A stretch of 64,000 nt of DNA from Ruminococcus sp. GTDB lineage: Bacteria > Bacillota > Clostridia > Oscillospirales > Ruminococcaceae. The stretch's first letter is position 1. Each line of letters opens with the position of its first letter. Below, one piece after another: positions 41,618 through 49,922 of the stretch. A program made the position numbers and the translations under genes. Location: assembly GCA_016290875.1 (NCBI GenBank), contig JAEEVL010000005.1, positions 82,116 through 146,115 on the forward strand. The letters are read 5' to 3'. A model generated the notes under the pieces. The model searched no databases, was not told the DNA's origin, and saw only the letters and a list, made by a program, of their open reading frames with translations.

Positions 41618-44578
41618 ATGGAAAAAACTAAATTACTTTCAACAGCAGTCTCAGCAGCGGTCTTTCTGAATTTTGCCGCACTAATGCCGCCTGCACCGGT
41701 CTCGGCTGCTGATGTCGGAGAGATGCGCAGTATGTCCACTCTTGAGATAGTTCAGGATATGGGCATAGGAATCAATCTCGGCAACACTATGGAGGCAACA
41801 GGCGACTGGATAACAGGAAATACCGTTACCTCTTATGAGACTGCCTGGGGAAGCCCGGTCATTACAAAGGATATGATACAGGGCTACCGCGATGAAGGAT
41901 TCGGAGTAGTCAGAATACCGGTAGCCTGGTCGAACCTTATGTCAAAGGACGGCAGCTATACTATCAGTTCTGACCTTATGAAGAGAGTTACCCAGCTCGT
42001 TGACTGGACTCTTGACTGCGATATGTATGCTATCGTTAATATCCACTGGGACGGCGGATGGCTCGAAAAATATCCCGACGATCCTGACGGATGCCTGAAG
42101 CGCTTTGAGCATATGTGGGAGCAGATAAGCGATAACTTCAAGGATTACGGCGATCACCTTATGTTCGAGGCACAGAACGAAGAGCTCGGCTGGAACTCTG
42201 TATGGAACCAGTGGAGCAATTCAGGTGACAAGAAGAAGGCATACGGCTATGTGAATCAAGTTAACAGGAAATTCGTTGATACGGTAAGAGCATCGGGAAG
42301 CAACAATACCTACCGTCATCTTCTCCTCTCAGGCTACAATACTTCAGTCGATCTTACCTGCGATCCTCTCTTCGAGCTTCCGTACGATCCGGTAAACAGA
42401 CTTGCTGTATCAGTTCACTACTACACCCCATCAGGCTTTGCTATCCTCGAAGAGGACGCTGACTGGGGCAAGGCTCAGTCAACATGGGGCACTGATTCGG
42501 AAGTAGCTGAGCTGAAAAACTATATGAAGCTCCTCAAGGAGACTTTCGTTGACAAGGGGACTCCTGTTATCATAGGCGAATACGGCTGCCCCACAAAGAA
42601 CAAGGATAAGGACTCGGTAAGAAAATTCCTCAAGTCGGTTTGTACAGAGGCTCTGAATAATGATCTCTGCCCTGTGCTCTGGGATACTCCCGAAGACAGC
42701 CACTATAACAGGACCACCTGCAAGCTCAGGGATTCTGAACTCAGCGCATTCTATCAGAAGACAGGCGAGGAGATCAGAAAGAAGAATTCCGGCGGCGGAA
42801 CTCCCGGTGAGGCGACCATCTACTACAAGGATACATTTGAGACCGGCACAGACAGCTGGAAGGGCAGAGGAAGCGCTAAGGTTACCGCATCTTCTGATTT
42901 TGCATATGAAGGCAGCGGTTCGATATTCGTTTCCGGACGTGAGTCCTCATGGAACGGTGCAACCAAGGCTCTCGGCAGCGAATTCGTTGCCGGAAAGACC
43001 TACGCTTTCAGTGCTAACGTTATGTACAACAGCGGCGGAAGCTCTGATACTTTCTTTATGAAGCTCCAGTATAAGAATGCTTCCGGTGTTACAGATTATT
43101 CAGCTATCGCTGAGGTGACAACTGTCAAGGGCGTATGGAACCAGCTTGTGAATAACAGCTATACCATCCCTGCTGATGCAACTGATATTGAGATATACAT
43201 CGAAACAGAGAGCAGCACCAACAGCTTTTATGTTGACGAGGCTATCGGAGCTTCTGAGGGCGCTCTCGACGCAGGCAGTGTAAAGAGATTCAGCCGCGGC
43301 GACCTCAATTTTGACGGCGTTATCAATGTATTCGACCTTATGCTCGCGAAGAGAATGCTCTTCAAGACCTATACAGACGCATCTGCTGCAAAGTATGCAG
43401 ACGCTGACGGAAACGGTGAATTTGAACTCAACGATGTTATCCTCATCAACCAGTTCATAATGGGCAGGATAAAGGAATTCCCGACACCTCCCAAGCCTGA
43501 TAATATCTGGGACGATTACGTAGAGACAGCTTCTGCTCAGTGGATAAACTTCTACAAGAGCGGCATATGCAATATGGGCAATACCAGCCGTCTTGTTAAG
43601 AAGCTCGAAGCTGCTGAGAACGGAAAGTCACTCACACTTGCTTACCTCGGCGGTTCTATCACAGAGGGCAAGAATTACAGCACACCTTTCTCAAACTACA
43701 TCAAGAACACATTCTGCAAAGGCTCGTTCAAGGAAGTCAATGCAGGTCTCTCAGGTACTTCTTCCGTTGTAGGACTTGTCCGCAGCGAAAAGGACATCGT
43801 TAGTCAGAATCCTGATATCGTTGTTATCGAGTTCTCTGTAAACGACCACGAAGATATCCTCTACAAGAAGAGCTTTGAGAGCCTTATCAAGAAGTTCCTC
43901 TCACTTCCCAACGAACCGGCAGTTATCGCTCTTATCACAACTTCAAAGGGCGGCTACTCCAGCCAGACTCAGATGGAGAAGGCAGGCAAGAACTACGATA
44001 TTCCTGTAATCAGTATGCACAATGCACTCCAGGGCGCATTCAAGAGCGGATTCCTCAGCACCGGAGATTACTTCACAGATGAGTATCATCCTCACAAGAA
44101 CGGCGGTCAGATAGTTGCAGACGCTATGGCTTACTATGTTCGTCAGGCTATGAGAACTGAGAATCGTTCAGATTCTTACGAGCTGCCTGCAACATCAGCT
44201 TACGGTTCAGAGTACTACACCTGCTATAATGCAGATCCTGCCAAGGACCTTCAGAACTTCAATGCTGGTTCATTCACAAGAGGTACAGGCTACAGCTCAC
44301 TCCCGTACGGCTACACAGCTAACGGCGGTTCGCCTATGACCTTCAAGGTGAACGGTAAGGGACTCATTATCGTGTTCAAGGCTAACAGCTCAGGTATGGG
44401 CAGCATTAACGTTACTGTAAACGGCAAGACAACAAAGATAAACGGCAACAAGCAGTACACATGGGGCGGTCCTGATGCCGAGCTCGGCTACTATCAGGAT
44501 ACAGCAGGACAGCTTGACGTTTCTATCTCTTCTGCAGGCGGCAGCTTCACTATCTGGGGCATTGGCGTTGTAGAATAA
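41618..44578 (+). CDS. GH5 glycoside hydrolase - CBM22-like - dockerin - SGNH esterase
   Basis: A 986-residue bifunctional enzyme: signal peptide 1-30, GH5 (about 35-390) with acid/base E188 in QNEELGW and nucleophile E321 in IIGEYGC, CBM22-like beta-sandwich (about 405-555), dockerin (561-622), SGNH hydrolase (about 665-850) with LGGSITEGKN and DEYHPH, and a C-terminal beta-rich segment. GH5 enzymes of this layout are endoglucanases, xylanases or mannanases; the exact activity cannot be read. The SGNH part is probably a deacetylase. The dockerin is internal, which would let both catalytic arms flank the docking point. ATG 41618 has AAAGGAG at 8-nt spacing; the frame is open 15 codons upstream. 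Confidence 0.87.
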   Translation: MEKTKLLSTAVSAAVFLNFAALMPPAPVSAADVGEMRSMSTLEIVQDMGIGINLGNTMEATGDWITGNTVTSYETAWGSPVITKDMIQGYRDEGFGVVRIPVAWSNLMSKDGSYTISSDLMKRVTQLVDWTLDCDMYAIVNIHWDGGWLEKYPDDPDGCLKRFEHMWEQISDNFKDYGDHLMFEAQNEELGWNSVWNQWSNSGDKKKAYGYVNQVNRKFVDTVRASGSNNTYRHLLLSGYNTSVDLTCDPLFELPYDPVNRLAVSVHYYTPSGFAILEEDADWGKAQSTWGTDSEVAELKNYMKLLKETFVDKGTPVIIGEYGCPTKNKDKDSVRKFLKSVCTEALNNDLCPVLWDTPEDSHYNRTTCKLRDSELSAFYQKTGEEIRKKNSGGGTPGEATIYYKDTFETGTDSWKGRGSAKVTASSDFAYEGSGSIFVSGRESSWNGATKALGSEFVAGKTYAFSANVMYNSGGSSDTFFMKLQYKNASGVTDYSAIAEVTTVKGVWNQLVNNSYTIPADATDIEIYIETESSTNSFYVDEAIGASEGALDAGSVKRFSRGDLNFDGVINVFDLMLAKRMLFKTYTDASAAKYADADGNGEFELNDVILINQFIMGRIKEFPTPPKPDNIWDDYVETASAQWINFYKSGICNMGNTSRLVKKLEAAENGKSLTLAYLGGSITEGKNYSTPFSNYIKNTFCKGSFKEVNAGLSGTSSVVGLVRSEKDIVSQNPDIVVIEFSVNDHEDILYKKSFESLIKKFLSLPNEPAVIALITTSKGGYSSQTQMEKAGKNYDIPVISMHNALQGAFKSGFLSTGDYFTDEYHPHKNGGQIVADAMAYYVRQAMRTENRSDSYELPATSAYGSEYYTCYNADPAKDLQNFNAGSFTRGTGYSSLPYGYTANGGSPMTFKVNGKGLIIVFKANSSGMGSINVTVNGKTTKINGNKQYTWGGPDAELGYYQDTAGQLDVSISSAGGSFTIWGIGVVE

Positions 44579-44593
44579 AACGAATAGCTTTAT

Positions 44594-44628
44594 AATTACG
44601 GGGAAGCCTTAGTGCTTCCCCTTTTTTA
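44594..44628 (+). terminator. Terminator after GH5-dockerin-SGNH gene
   Basis: Stem GGGGAAGC / GCTTCCCC followed by TTTTTTAT. Confidence 0.85.
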
Positions 44629-44643
44629 TGTGCGTCGGTAAGA

Positions 44644-44672
44644 TTGACATAACACACAATGCGTGGTATAAT
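44644..44672 (+). promoter_or_regulatory. Promoter of aroC operon
   Basis: TTGACA (44644-44649), 17 nt, TATAAT (44667-44672). Confidence 0.75.
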
Positions 44673-44704
44673 GATAAACGAATAACTTTCGGGAGATGAG
44701 AAGA

Positions 44705-45799
44705 TTGAAGAATACATTCGGTTCGAGCGTTTCTGTGACTATATTCGGCGAAAGTCACGGAAAAATGATAGGTGCTGTGCTCGACGGCATCGCTCCGGGA
44801 ATACCGGTCGATGAGGAGTTTATCGCAGCTCAGATGGATCTGAGAAAGGCTGTCGGAAAAATATCCACAGCACGTCATGAAGCAGATCAGGTGCAGATAG
44901 TAAGCGGTGTTTTCAACGGCAGAACTACCGGTACCCCGATCACTCTTATTATCGCTAATCAGGACCAGCACAGCCGTGATTACGGCGAACTTGCTTACAA
45001 GGCACGTCCCGGCCACGCTGATTTTACCGCTCAGATGAAATACCACGGCTTTCAGGATTTCCGCGGCGGCGGACATTTTTCGGGCAGGATAACTGCCGGT
45101 CTTGTTGCTGCCGGAGCTATCGCGATCAGTGCCCTGCGTTCAAAGGGAATATTCATAGGCACACATATCCTCTCCTGCGGCGGAGTTGAGGACAGAACTT
45201 TCGGTGACCTGAGAGCTGATATAGACAGACTTAACGCTTCTGAATTTGCAGTTCTCGATGAAAAAGCCGGAGCTTCAATGAAAGAACGTATCGAAGCAGC
45301 GGCAGCCGAGGGCGACAGCGTAGGCGGAAAACTCGAGACAGCTGTTATTGGTTTCCCTGCAGGCGTAGGTGAACCGTGGTTCGATACTCTCGAGAGCGTT
45401 ATCTCTCATATGCTTTTCAGTATCCCTGCTGTCAAGGGTGTTGAATTCGGTGACGGTTTCGGGCTTGCTGAAATGTCCGGCAGTCAGGCGAATGATCCTT
45501 TCCGTGCAGAGAACGGTTCGGTAGTTACTGCAACCAATCACAACGGAGGTATACTCGGCGGTATCTCCAGCGGTATGCCCATCATCATAAGGAGCGCTGT
45601 TAAGCCGACTCCGTCTATATACAAGGAACAGCAGACAATTGATATGCGTGATATGTCCGATACAGAGCTCGTTATCAAGGGCAGACACGATCCGGCTGTT
45701 ATCCACCGTGCGCGTGTCGTAGTTGACAGCGCTGTTGCACTCGTTCTGTGCGACCAGCTTGCAGGCCGTTTCGGTACTGACTGGCTCGTTTCTGAATAA
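44705..45799 (+). CDS. aroC: Chorismate synthase
   Basis: A protein of about 364 residues with the family landmarks IFGESHGKMIGAVLDG near the N-terminus, ARPGHADFT, and RGGGHFSGRITAG. It converts EPSP to chorismate with reduced FMN, the last step of the shikimate route to aromatic amino acids. I prefer TTG 44705 (KNTFGSS...) because GGGAGATGAG then stands at normal spacing. ATG 44696 would place the start codon inside that site and add three residues. It is followed by a DAHP synthase and a thymidylate kinase in the same direction. Confidence 0.92.
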   Translation: MKNTFGSSVSVTIFGESHGKMIGAVLDGIAPGIPVDEEFIAAQMDLRKAVGKISTARHEADQVQIVSGVFNGRTTGTPITLIIANQDQHSRDYGELAYKARPGHADFTAQMKYHGFQDFRGGGHFSGRITAGLVAAGAIAISALRSKGIFIGTHILSCGGVEDRTFGDLRADIDRLNASEFAVLDEKAGASMKERIEAAAAEGDSVGGKLETAVIGFPAGVGEPWFDTLESVISHMLFSIPAVKGVEFGDGFGLAEMSGSQANDPFRAENGSVVTATNHNGGILGGISSGMPIIIRSAVKPTPSIYKEQQTIDMRDMSDTELVIKGRHDPAVIHRARVVVDSAVALVLCDQLAGRFGTDWLVSE

Positions 45800-45859
45800 C
45801 ACAAATACTGACATACTCACGGGTGACTTGCAGATATTATTATAAAGGAAGTATTAAAA

Positions 45860-46888
45860 ATGAGTATGAACATCGTCAGAGAACTGCCGCACCCGTCAGA
45901 AATAAAAGCGGCACATCCGCTCTCAAAGGAACTTATTGCAGTAAAGGCTGCGCGTGATGAAGAGATAAAGAAGGTATTTACCGGTGAATCTGATAAATTC
46001 CTGCTGATAATCGGACCGTGTTCCGCAGATAATGAGGACAGCGTTCTCGACTATATAACAAGACTGCGTGAGCTTCAGGAAAAGGTTAAGGACAAGCTCC
46101 TGCTTATACCGAGAATATACACCGGGAAGCCGCGTACAACAGGCGACGGCTACAAGGGAATGCTCCATCAGCCGAATCCGTCTGCTATGCCTGATCTCAA
46201 GAGCGGTATCATTGCTGTCAGAAATCTCCATATGCGCGCACTTGCTGAGACCGGCTTCGGTGCTGCGGATGAAATGCTCTATCCCGAAAACTACAGCTAC
46301 CTCGATGATCTTCTCTCATATATAGCTATCGGAGCACGTTCTGTTGAAAATCAGCAACACAGACTTGTTTCAAGCGGAGTTGACATACCTGTTGGTATGA
46401 AAAATCCGACAGGCGGCGATATTTCTGTAATGATGAATTCGATAACCGCAGCTCAGCACGCTCACGCTTTCATATACAGGGGCTGTGAGGTGCGCAGCGA
46501 CGGCAACCCGTGCGCTCATGCGATACTGCGCGGATATGTTGATGACCGAGGAAACTCTTTCCCGAACTATCACTATGAGGATCTCATTCGCCTTTCTGAA
46601 ACATATGCTGAAAAGAAGCTGCTCAATCCTGCGCTTATAGTTGATACCAATCACTCGAATTCCGGTAAGCAGTACCTTGAACAGGTTCGAATCGCTAAGG
46701 AGATACTCCACAGTATGCGCCACAGCAGCGACATAAACAAGCTTGTTAAAGGTCTTATGATAGAGAGCTACATCGAAGACGGAGCACAGAAAATAGGCGA
46801 AAACATCTACGGTAAGTCCATAACTGATCCGTGTCTCGGCTGGGAAAAGTCCGAACGCCTTGTGCTTGATATAGCAGGACTTATCTGA
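45860..46888 (+). CDS. aroF: DAHP synthase, class I (3-deoxy-7-phosphoheptulonate synthase)
   Basis: A 342-residue enzyme with GPCSADNEDSVLDY, the phosphoenolpyruvate-binding KPRTTGDGYKG, MKNPTGGD and VDTNHSNSGKQ. It condenses erythrose-4-P and phosphoenolpyruvate, the first step of the shikimate pathway, so the operon holds the first and last steps. Which of the three enterobacterial feedback isoforms it resembles cannot be told, so the symbol is generic. A gap of about 60 nt with AAGGAAG separates it from aroC. Confidence 0.9.
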   Translation: MSMNIVRELPHPSEIKAAHPLSKELIAVKAARDEEIKKVFTGESDKFLLIIGPCSADNEDSVLDYITRLRELQEKVKDKLLLIPRIYTGKPRTTGDGYKGMLHQPNPSAMPDLKSGIIAVRNLHMRALAETGFGAADEMLYPENYSYLDDLLSYIAIGARSVENQQHRLVSSGVDIPVGMKNPTGGDISVMMNSITAAQHAHAFIYRGCEVRSDGNPCAHAILRGYVDDRGNSFPNYHYEDLIRLSETYAEKKLLNPALIVDTNHSNSGKQYLEQVRIAKEILHSMRHSSDINKLVKGLMIESYIEDGAQKIGENIYGKSITDPCLGWEKSERLVLDIAGLI

Positions 46889-46918
46889 CATAAAAACTCA
46901 CAACTGAGGAGGTCAATA

Positions 46919-47578
46919 ATGAACGGAAAACTTATAGTCGTTGAGGGACTTGACGGCAGCGGCAAGGCTACACAGGCTGCCAAGCTGTTTGAGTCGCTGA
47001 AAGAACGCGGTATGAACGTGAGAAAAGTGTCGTTCCCGAATTACGACAGCGCGGCTTCCGGACCGCTCAAAATGTATCTTGCAGGAGAATTCGGAACTAC
47101 TCCGGGCGATGTAAATCCTTATGCGGCTTCGAGTTTCTTTGCTGTTGACCGCTTTGCAGCCTACAAGTCCGACTGGGGACAGATGTATGAAAACGGCGGT
47201 GTCATAATCGCTGACAGATACACTACCTCAAATGCTATACATCAGTGTTCAAAGCTGCCGGAAGAGCAGTGGGACGGCTTCCTTGAATGGCTCTTCGGAT
47301 ATGAGTATGACCTCATGGGCATACCTGCACCGGACAGCGTTATATACCTCAGAGTTGATCCCGATGTGAGTCAGGAACTGCTTGATAAGCGCTACGACAA
47401 TCATTCCGAGAAGAAAGATATTCACGAACGCGATGTAGCTTACCTGAAGCGTTCGCGTATCGCTGCTGACTATTGCGCTAAAAAGCTCGGCTGGATAACT
47501 ATCGAGTGCGTCAATGAGAACGGCATGAGAACTATCGAAGAAATAGCAGCTGAGATAGCTGAGAAACTTAATATATAA
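46919..47578 (+). CDS. tmk: Thymidylate kinase
   Basis: A 219-residue P-loop kinase with VEGLDGSGKATQ (about 8-19), VSFPNYDS, the DRY motif in IIADRYTTSN and a LID-like region KRYDNHSEKKDIHE. It phosphorylates dTMP to dTDP for DNA synthesis. It is the third gene of the aroC transcript, with GAGGAGGTC before the ATG. The Ala-rich internal segment (NPYAASSFFAVDRFAAYKSDW) is the form seen in a clostridial branch of the family. Confidence 0.88.
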   Translation: MNGKLIVVEGLDGSGKATQAAKLFESLKERGMNVRKVSFPNYDSAASGPLKMYLAGEFGTTPGDVNPYAASSFFAVDRFAAYKSDWGQMYENGGVIIADRYTTSNAIHQCSKLPEEQWDGFLEWLFGYEYDLMGIPAPDSVIYLRVDPDVSQELLDKRYDNHSEKKDIHERDVAYLKRSRIAADYCAKKLGWITIECVNENGMRTIEEIAAEIAEKLNI

Positions 47579-47579
47579 C

Positions 47580-47608
47580 AAAAAGGACGCACGAAGCGTC
47601 CTTTTTTG
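47580..47608. terminator. Bidirectional terminator between tmk and cysteine protease
   Basis: Stem AAAAAGGACGC / GCGTCCTTTTTT between convergent genes. Confidence 0.85.
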
Positions 47609-47619
47609 ATGTATTCACG

Positions 47620-49536
47620 TCAGTTCTTTTTGCCGTAGACTCCGATACAGAGCGGAGTGATGCAGGAATCGTTTTCAGCTGTGCTGAGACAGTAGCTCTT
47701 TACATCGGACCATTCCTCACCGTCGCTGCTGACATAGCAGGTGCCGAATTTTACGGTCTTGGCGGAAACAAGGTCATATGAATATTCACTGTCCTGAGCT
47801 ACAAGATAGCCTTTTTCCTTGCTTTTCATATAGACGATGACTGTATACTTTTCGCCTTTGTCAACGTGTACCGGTTCTTTAAGATCAACTGTGTGATAGC
47901 CTTTTGTATGCTGTTTGCCGGAAGCGTTGGGTTCGTCATCGGTGCTTGTGTTATCGTTGCTTGAGATATACACGCTGTACTCGATGTCGTCGCAGGTCGT
48001 GAAGAACGAAGCTGCCGTTATATCCATTGATTTTTCGGCGGTATATGTGCAGGCCTGATATATCTGGTCAGTCGGTTCGCCGTCCAGTGAAGTGTTTGAT
48101 TTCTGATTATAATAGTTGAAATCCCAGCCGTATACCCAGTAGGACTGGAAGAGATCGGCTTTGGAAGAGTCGGCGATATCTATGGCACAAAGGTCGGAGT
48201 AGCGGAACATCTTATCGTCGTAAGAGATCCAGTAGAAGCCGTCGTCACCCATAGTTTCGCCCCAGCTGTTCTTGACGAGCCATGCACCGTCGTGCTCGGG
48301 AGTCTCAAGGAAGTTGTCCCTTGAGTATTCGTCGTCCCAGCCGATAAGCAGAACGGCGTGGTTTATGCCTTTTTTCTTTTCGTAGAGATTTTCGGGCACA
48401 TACCATGCACCGTTGTAGTCGTTGGTATACTTGAAATCGCCGTCGTCGTAGTATACAGAACACGTAAGAGCGTAGCCCTTGCTGAGGTATTCCTTTGCAC
48501 GGCGGGCAACGTCCTCGTCTGAGTCGTTGTCATAGCCTGCGAGGAAGTATACATCCGACAGCATATACTTGGAATCCTTCTCGATGTTATGGTCAACATC
48601 ATAATCATCGCCGTCATACGGATAAGGAGCATCGTCTTCGGGAACTATCGCTGTCTGAAGATGTGCCATTGAAGCTATATCGTTGGTGCGGTTCGCGTTG
48701 TAGTAATTCTCCTTGAAAGACTTGTAGAAAGCCCACTCGGAGAGGTCTTCGTATTTTTCCATAGCGAAAAGACGGTTCTCGAAAGCACCTATCCAACTGA
48801 ATGCGAAGCAGGAGCCGAAATCTCCCTGATAGTCTATGTAAGGCGAGATGAGTTCTTCATCTATAAGGCTGTAACTTGTAGGGAACTCGCCGTCTGTTGC
48901 CGGAGCGGGAGTATCGCTCTTCGGTTTGGTTGATTTGGTGGTCTTTTCCTTTTTTACAGTAGAAACAACACCGGATTTATGTTTGGTTTTGGACGTGTCG
49001 CTGTTCAGCACCCTGCTTACACGCGAGAACATAGATGTAACTGTCAGTACCGACAGTATAACTGCGATGACTGTAAGGACACCGTTGTTCTTTTTCTTGG
49101 GCGTGCTGTAAGGTGAATCTCCGTAGGGATACTGCGGATAAACAGGCGGAGTGTTGTACTGCTGTGAGGTCGTGTTTCTGTACTGTCCGTACTGTCCGTA
49201 TTGCTGCTGTTTTTGCTGCCAGGAGCCGTACTGTTGCTGCTGTTTTTGCTGCCATGAACCGTACTGCTGCTGTGGCTGCTGAGGTCTGGTATACTGCTGA
49301 CCGACCTGTGGAGCCTGAGCAGTGCCTGTTTGTCCCGGACGGCTGCTGACATATCGTGCCTCAAACTGCGCCTGAGGGCAGGTACAGGTCTGACCGGCAG
49401 GAACATTGGCTCCGCAATGCTTGCAGACATAGTCGTGCATACCGGCAGTTTTATTCGGTTCGTTCTGTAATGCTTCCGGACAGTCGCAGTTCTCGCCGTA
49501 AGCGAGCTTCTTGCCGCAGTAACCGCAGAATGGCAT
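47620..49536 (-). CDS. Membrane-anchored papain-family (C1) cysteine protease with zinc-ribbon head
   Basis: A 638-residue type II membrane protein. Two zinc ribbons (CGYCGKK...CDCP and CKHCGAN...CTCP, residues about 4-57) and a Gln/Tyr-rich segment (about 75-145, YGSWQQKQQQQ repeats) are cytoplasmic. A helix lies at about 153-172. The exterior holds a papain domain (about 222-460) with Q-GDFGSC (Cys243), NHAVLLIGW (His393) and KNSWG (Asn423), then a lectin-like beta domain to the end. The catalytic triad is complete. Exterior papain enzymes in gut Firmicutes degrade host, dietary or microbial proteins; the target is unknown. A run of 13 G on the coding strand (49555-49543) stands where the ribosome site should be. 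Confidence 0.85.
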   Translation of the reverse strand: MPFCGYCGKKLAYGENCDCPEALQNEPNKTAGMHDYVCKHCGANVPAGQTCTCPQAQFEARYVSSRPGQTGTAQAPQVGQQYTRPQQPQQQYGSWQQKQQQQYGSWQQKQQQYGQYGQYRNTTSQQYNTPPVYPQYPYGDSPYSTPKKKNNGVLTVIAVILSVLTVTSMFSRVSRVLNSDTSKTKHKSGVVSTVKKEKTTKSTKPKSDTPAPATDGEFPTSYSLIDEELISPYIDYQGDFGSCFAFSWIGAFENRLFAMEKYEDLSEWAFYKSFKENYYNANRTNDIASMAHLQTAIVPEDDAPYPYDGDDYDVDHNIEKDSKYMLSDVYFLAGYDNDSDEDVARRAKEYLSKGYALTCSVYYDDGDFKYTNDYNGAWYVPENLYEKKKGINHAVLLIGWDDEYSRDNFLETPEHDGAWLVKNSWGETMGDDGFYWISYDDKMFRYSDLCAIDIADSSKADLFQSYWVYGWDFNYYNQKSNTSLDGEPTDQIYQACTYTAEKSMDITAASFFTTCDDIEYSVYISSNDNTSTDDEPNASGKQHTKGYHTVDLKEPVHVDKGEKYTVIVYMKSKEKGYLVAQDSEYSYDLVSAKTVKFGTCYVSSDGEEWSDVKSYCLSTAENDSCITPLCIGVYGKKN

Positions 49537-49542
49537 AGTAAT

Positions 49543-49555
49543 CCCCCCCCCCCCC
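49543..49555 (-). promoter_or_regulatory. G13 homopolymer in ribosome-binding position
   Basis: Thirteen consecutive G on the minus strand, six bases (ATTACT) before the ATG of the cysteine protease. No other Shine-Dalgarno sequence is present. Confidence 0.75.
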
Positions 49556-49834
49556 TAATATCATGAAACGGCTCCCATTGGAAAAGCCGTGACGAATGCT
49601 GTTGATACTACAATAATTATAGACTATCTGCGGTAAAAAGTCAAGTCTTTTACTCGTAGCCGGACGGTAGTGCCTTTCCGTGACTGTGTGAAGATATAAT
49701 AATATCAATATGTTGACTATATGTGAATACATTATGTAATATAACAAGCGAAAGTGCTTTGATATTAGTTAAAGTTACTAAAAGTCAAGGCGATTATTCT
49801 ACATATCGTCTGTGTGCAAAATGCACAATAATTA

Positions 49835-49863
49835 TTGACTTGTTTTGAGCAGTATGATAAAAT
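49835..49863 (+). promoter_or_regulatory. Promoter of GH5-CE3-dockerin gene
   Basis: TTGACT (49835-49840), 17 nt, TAAAAT (49858-49863). Confidence 0.65.
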
Positions 49864-49922
49864 TAGATTGAAGTAGTGTGCGGACACACTATTATATTAT
49901 ATCTATAAGGAGGATGATCACA

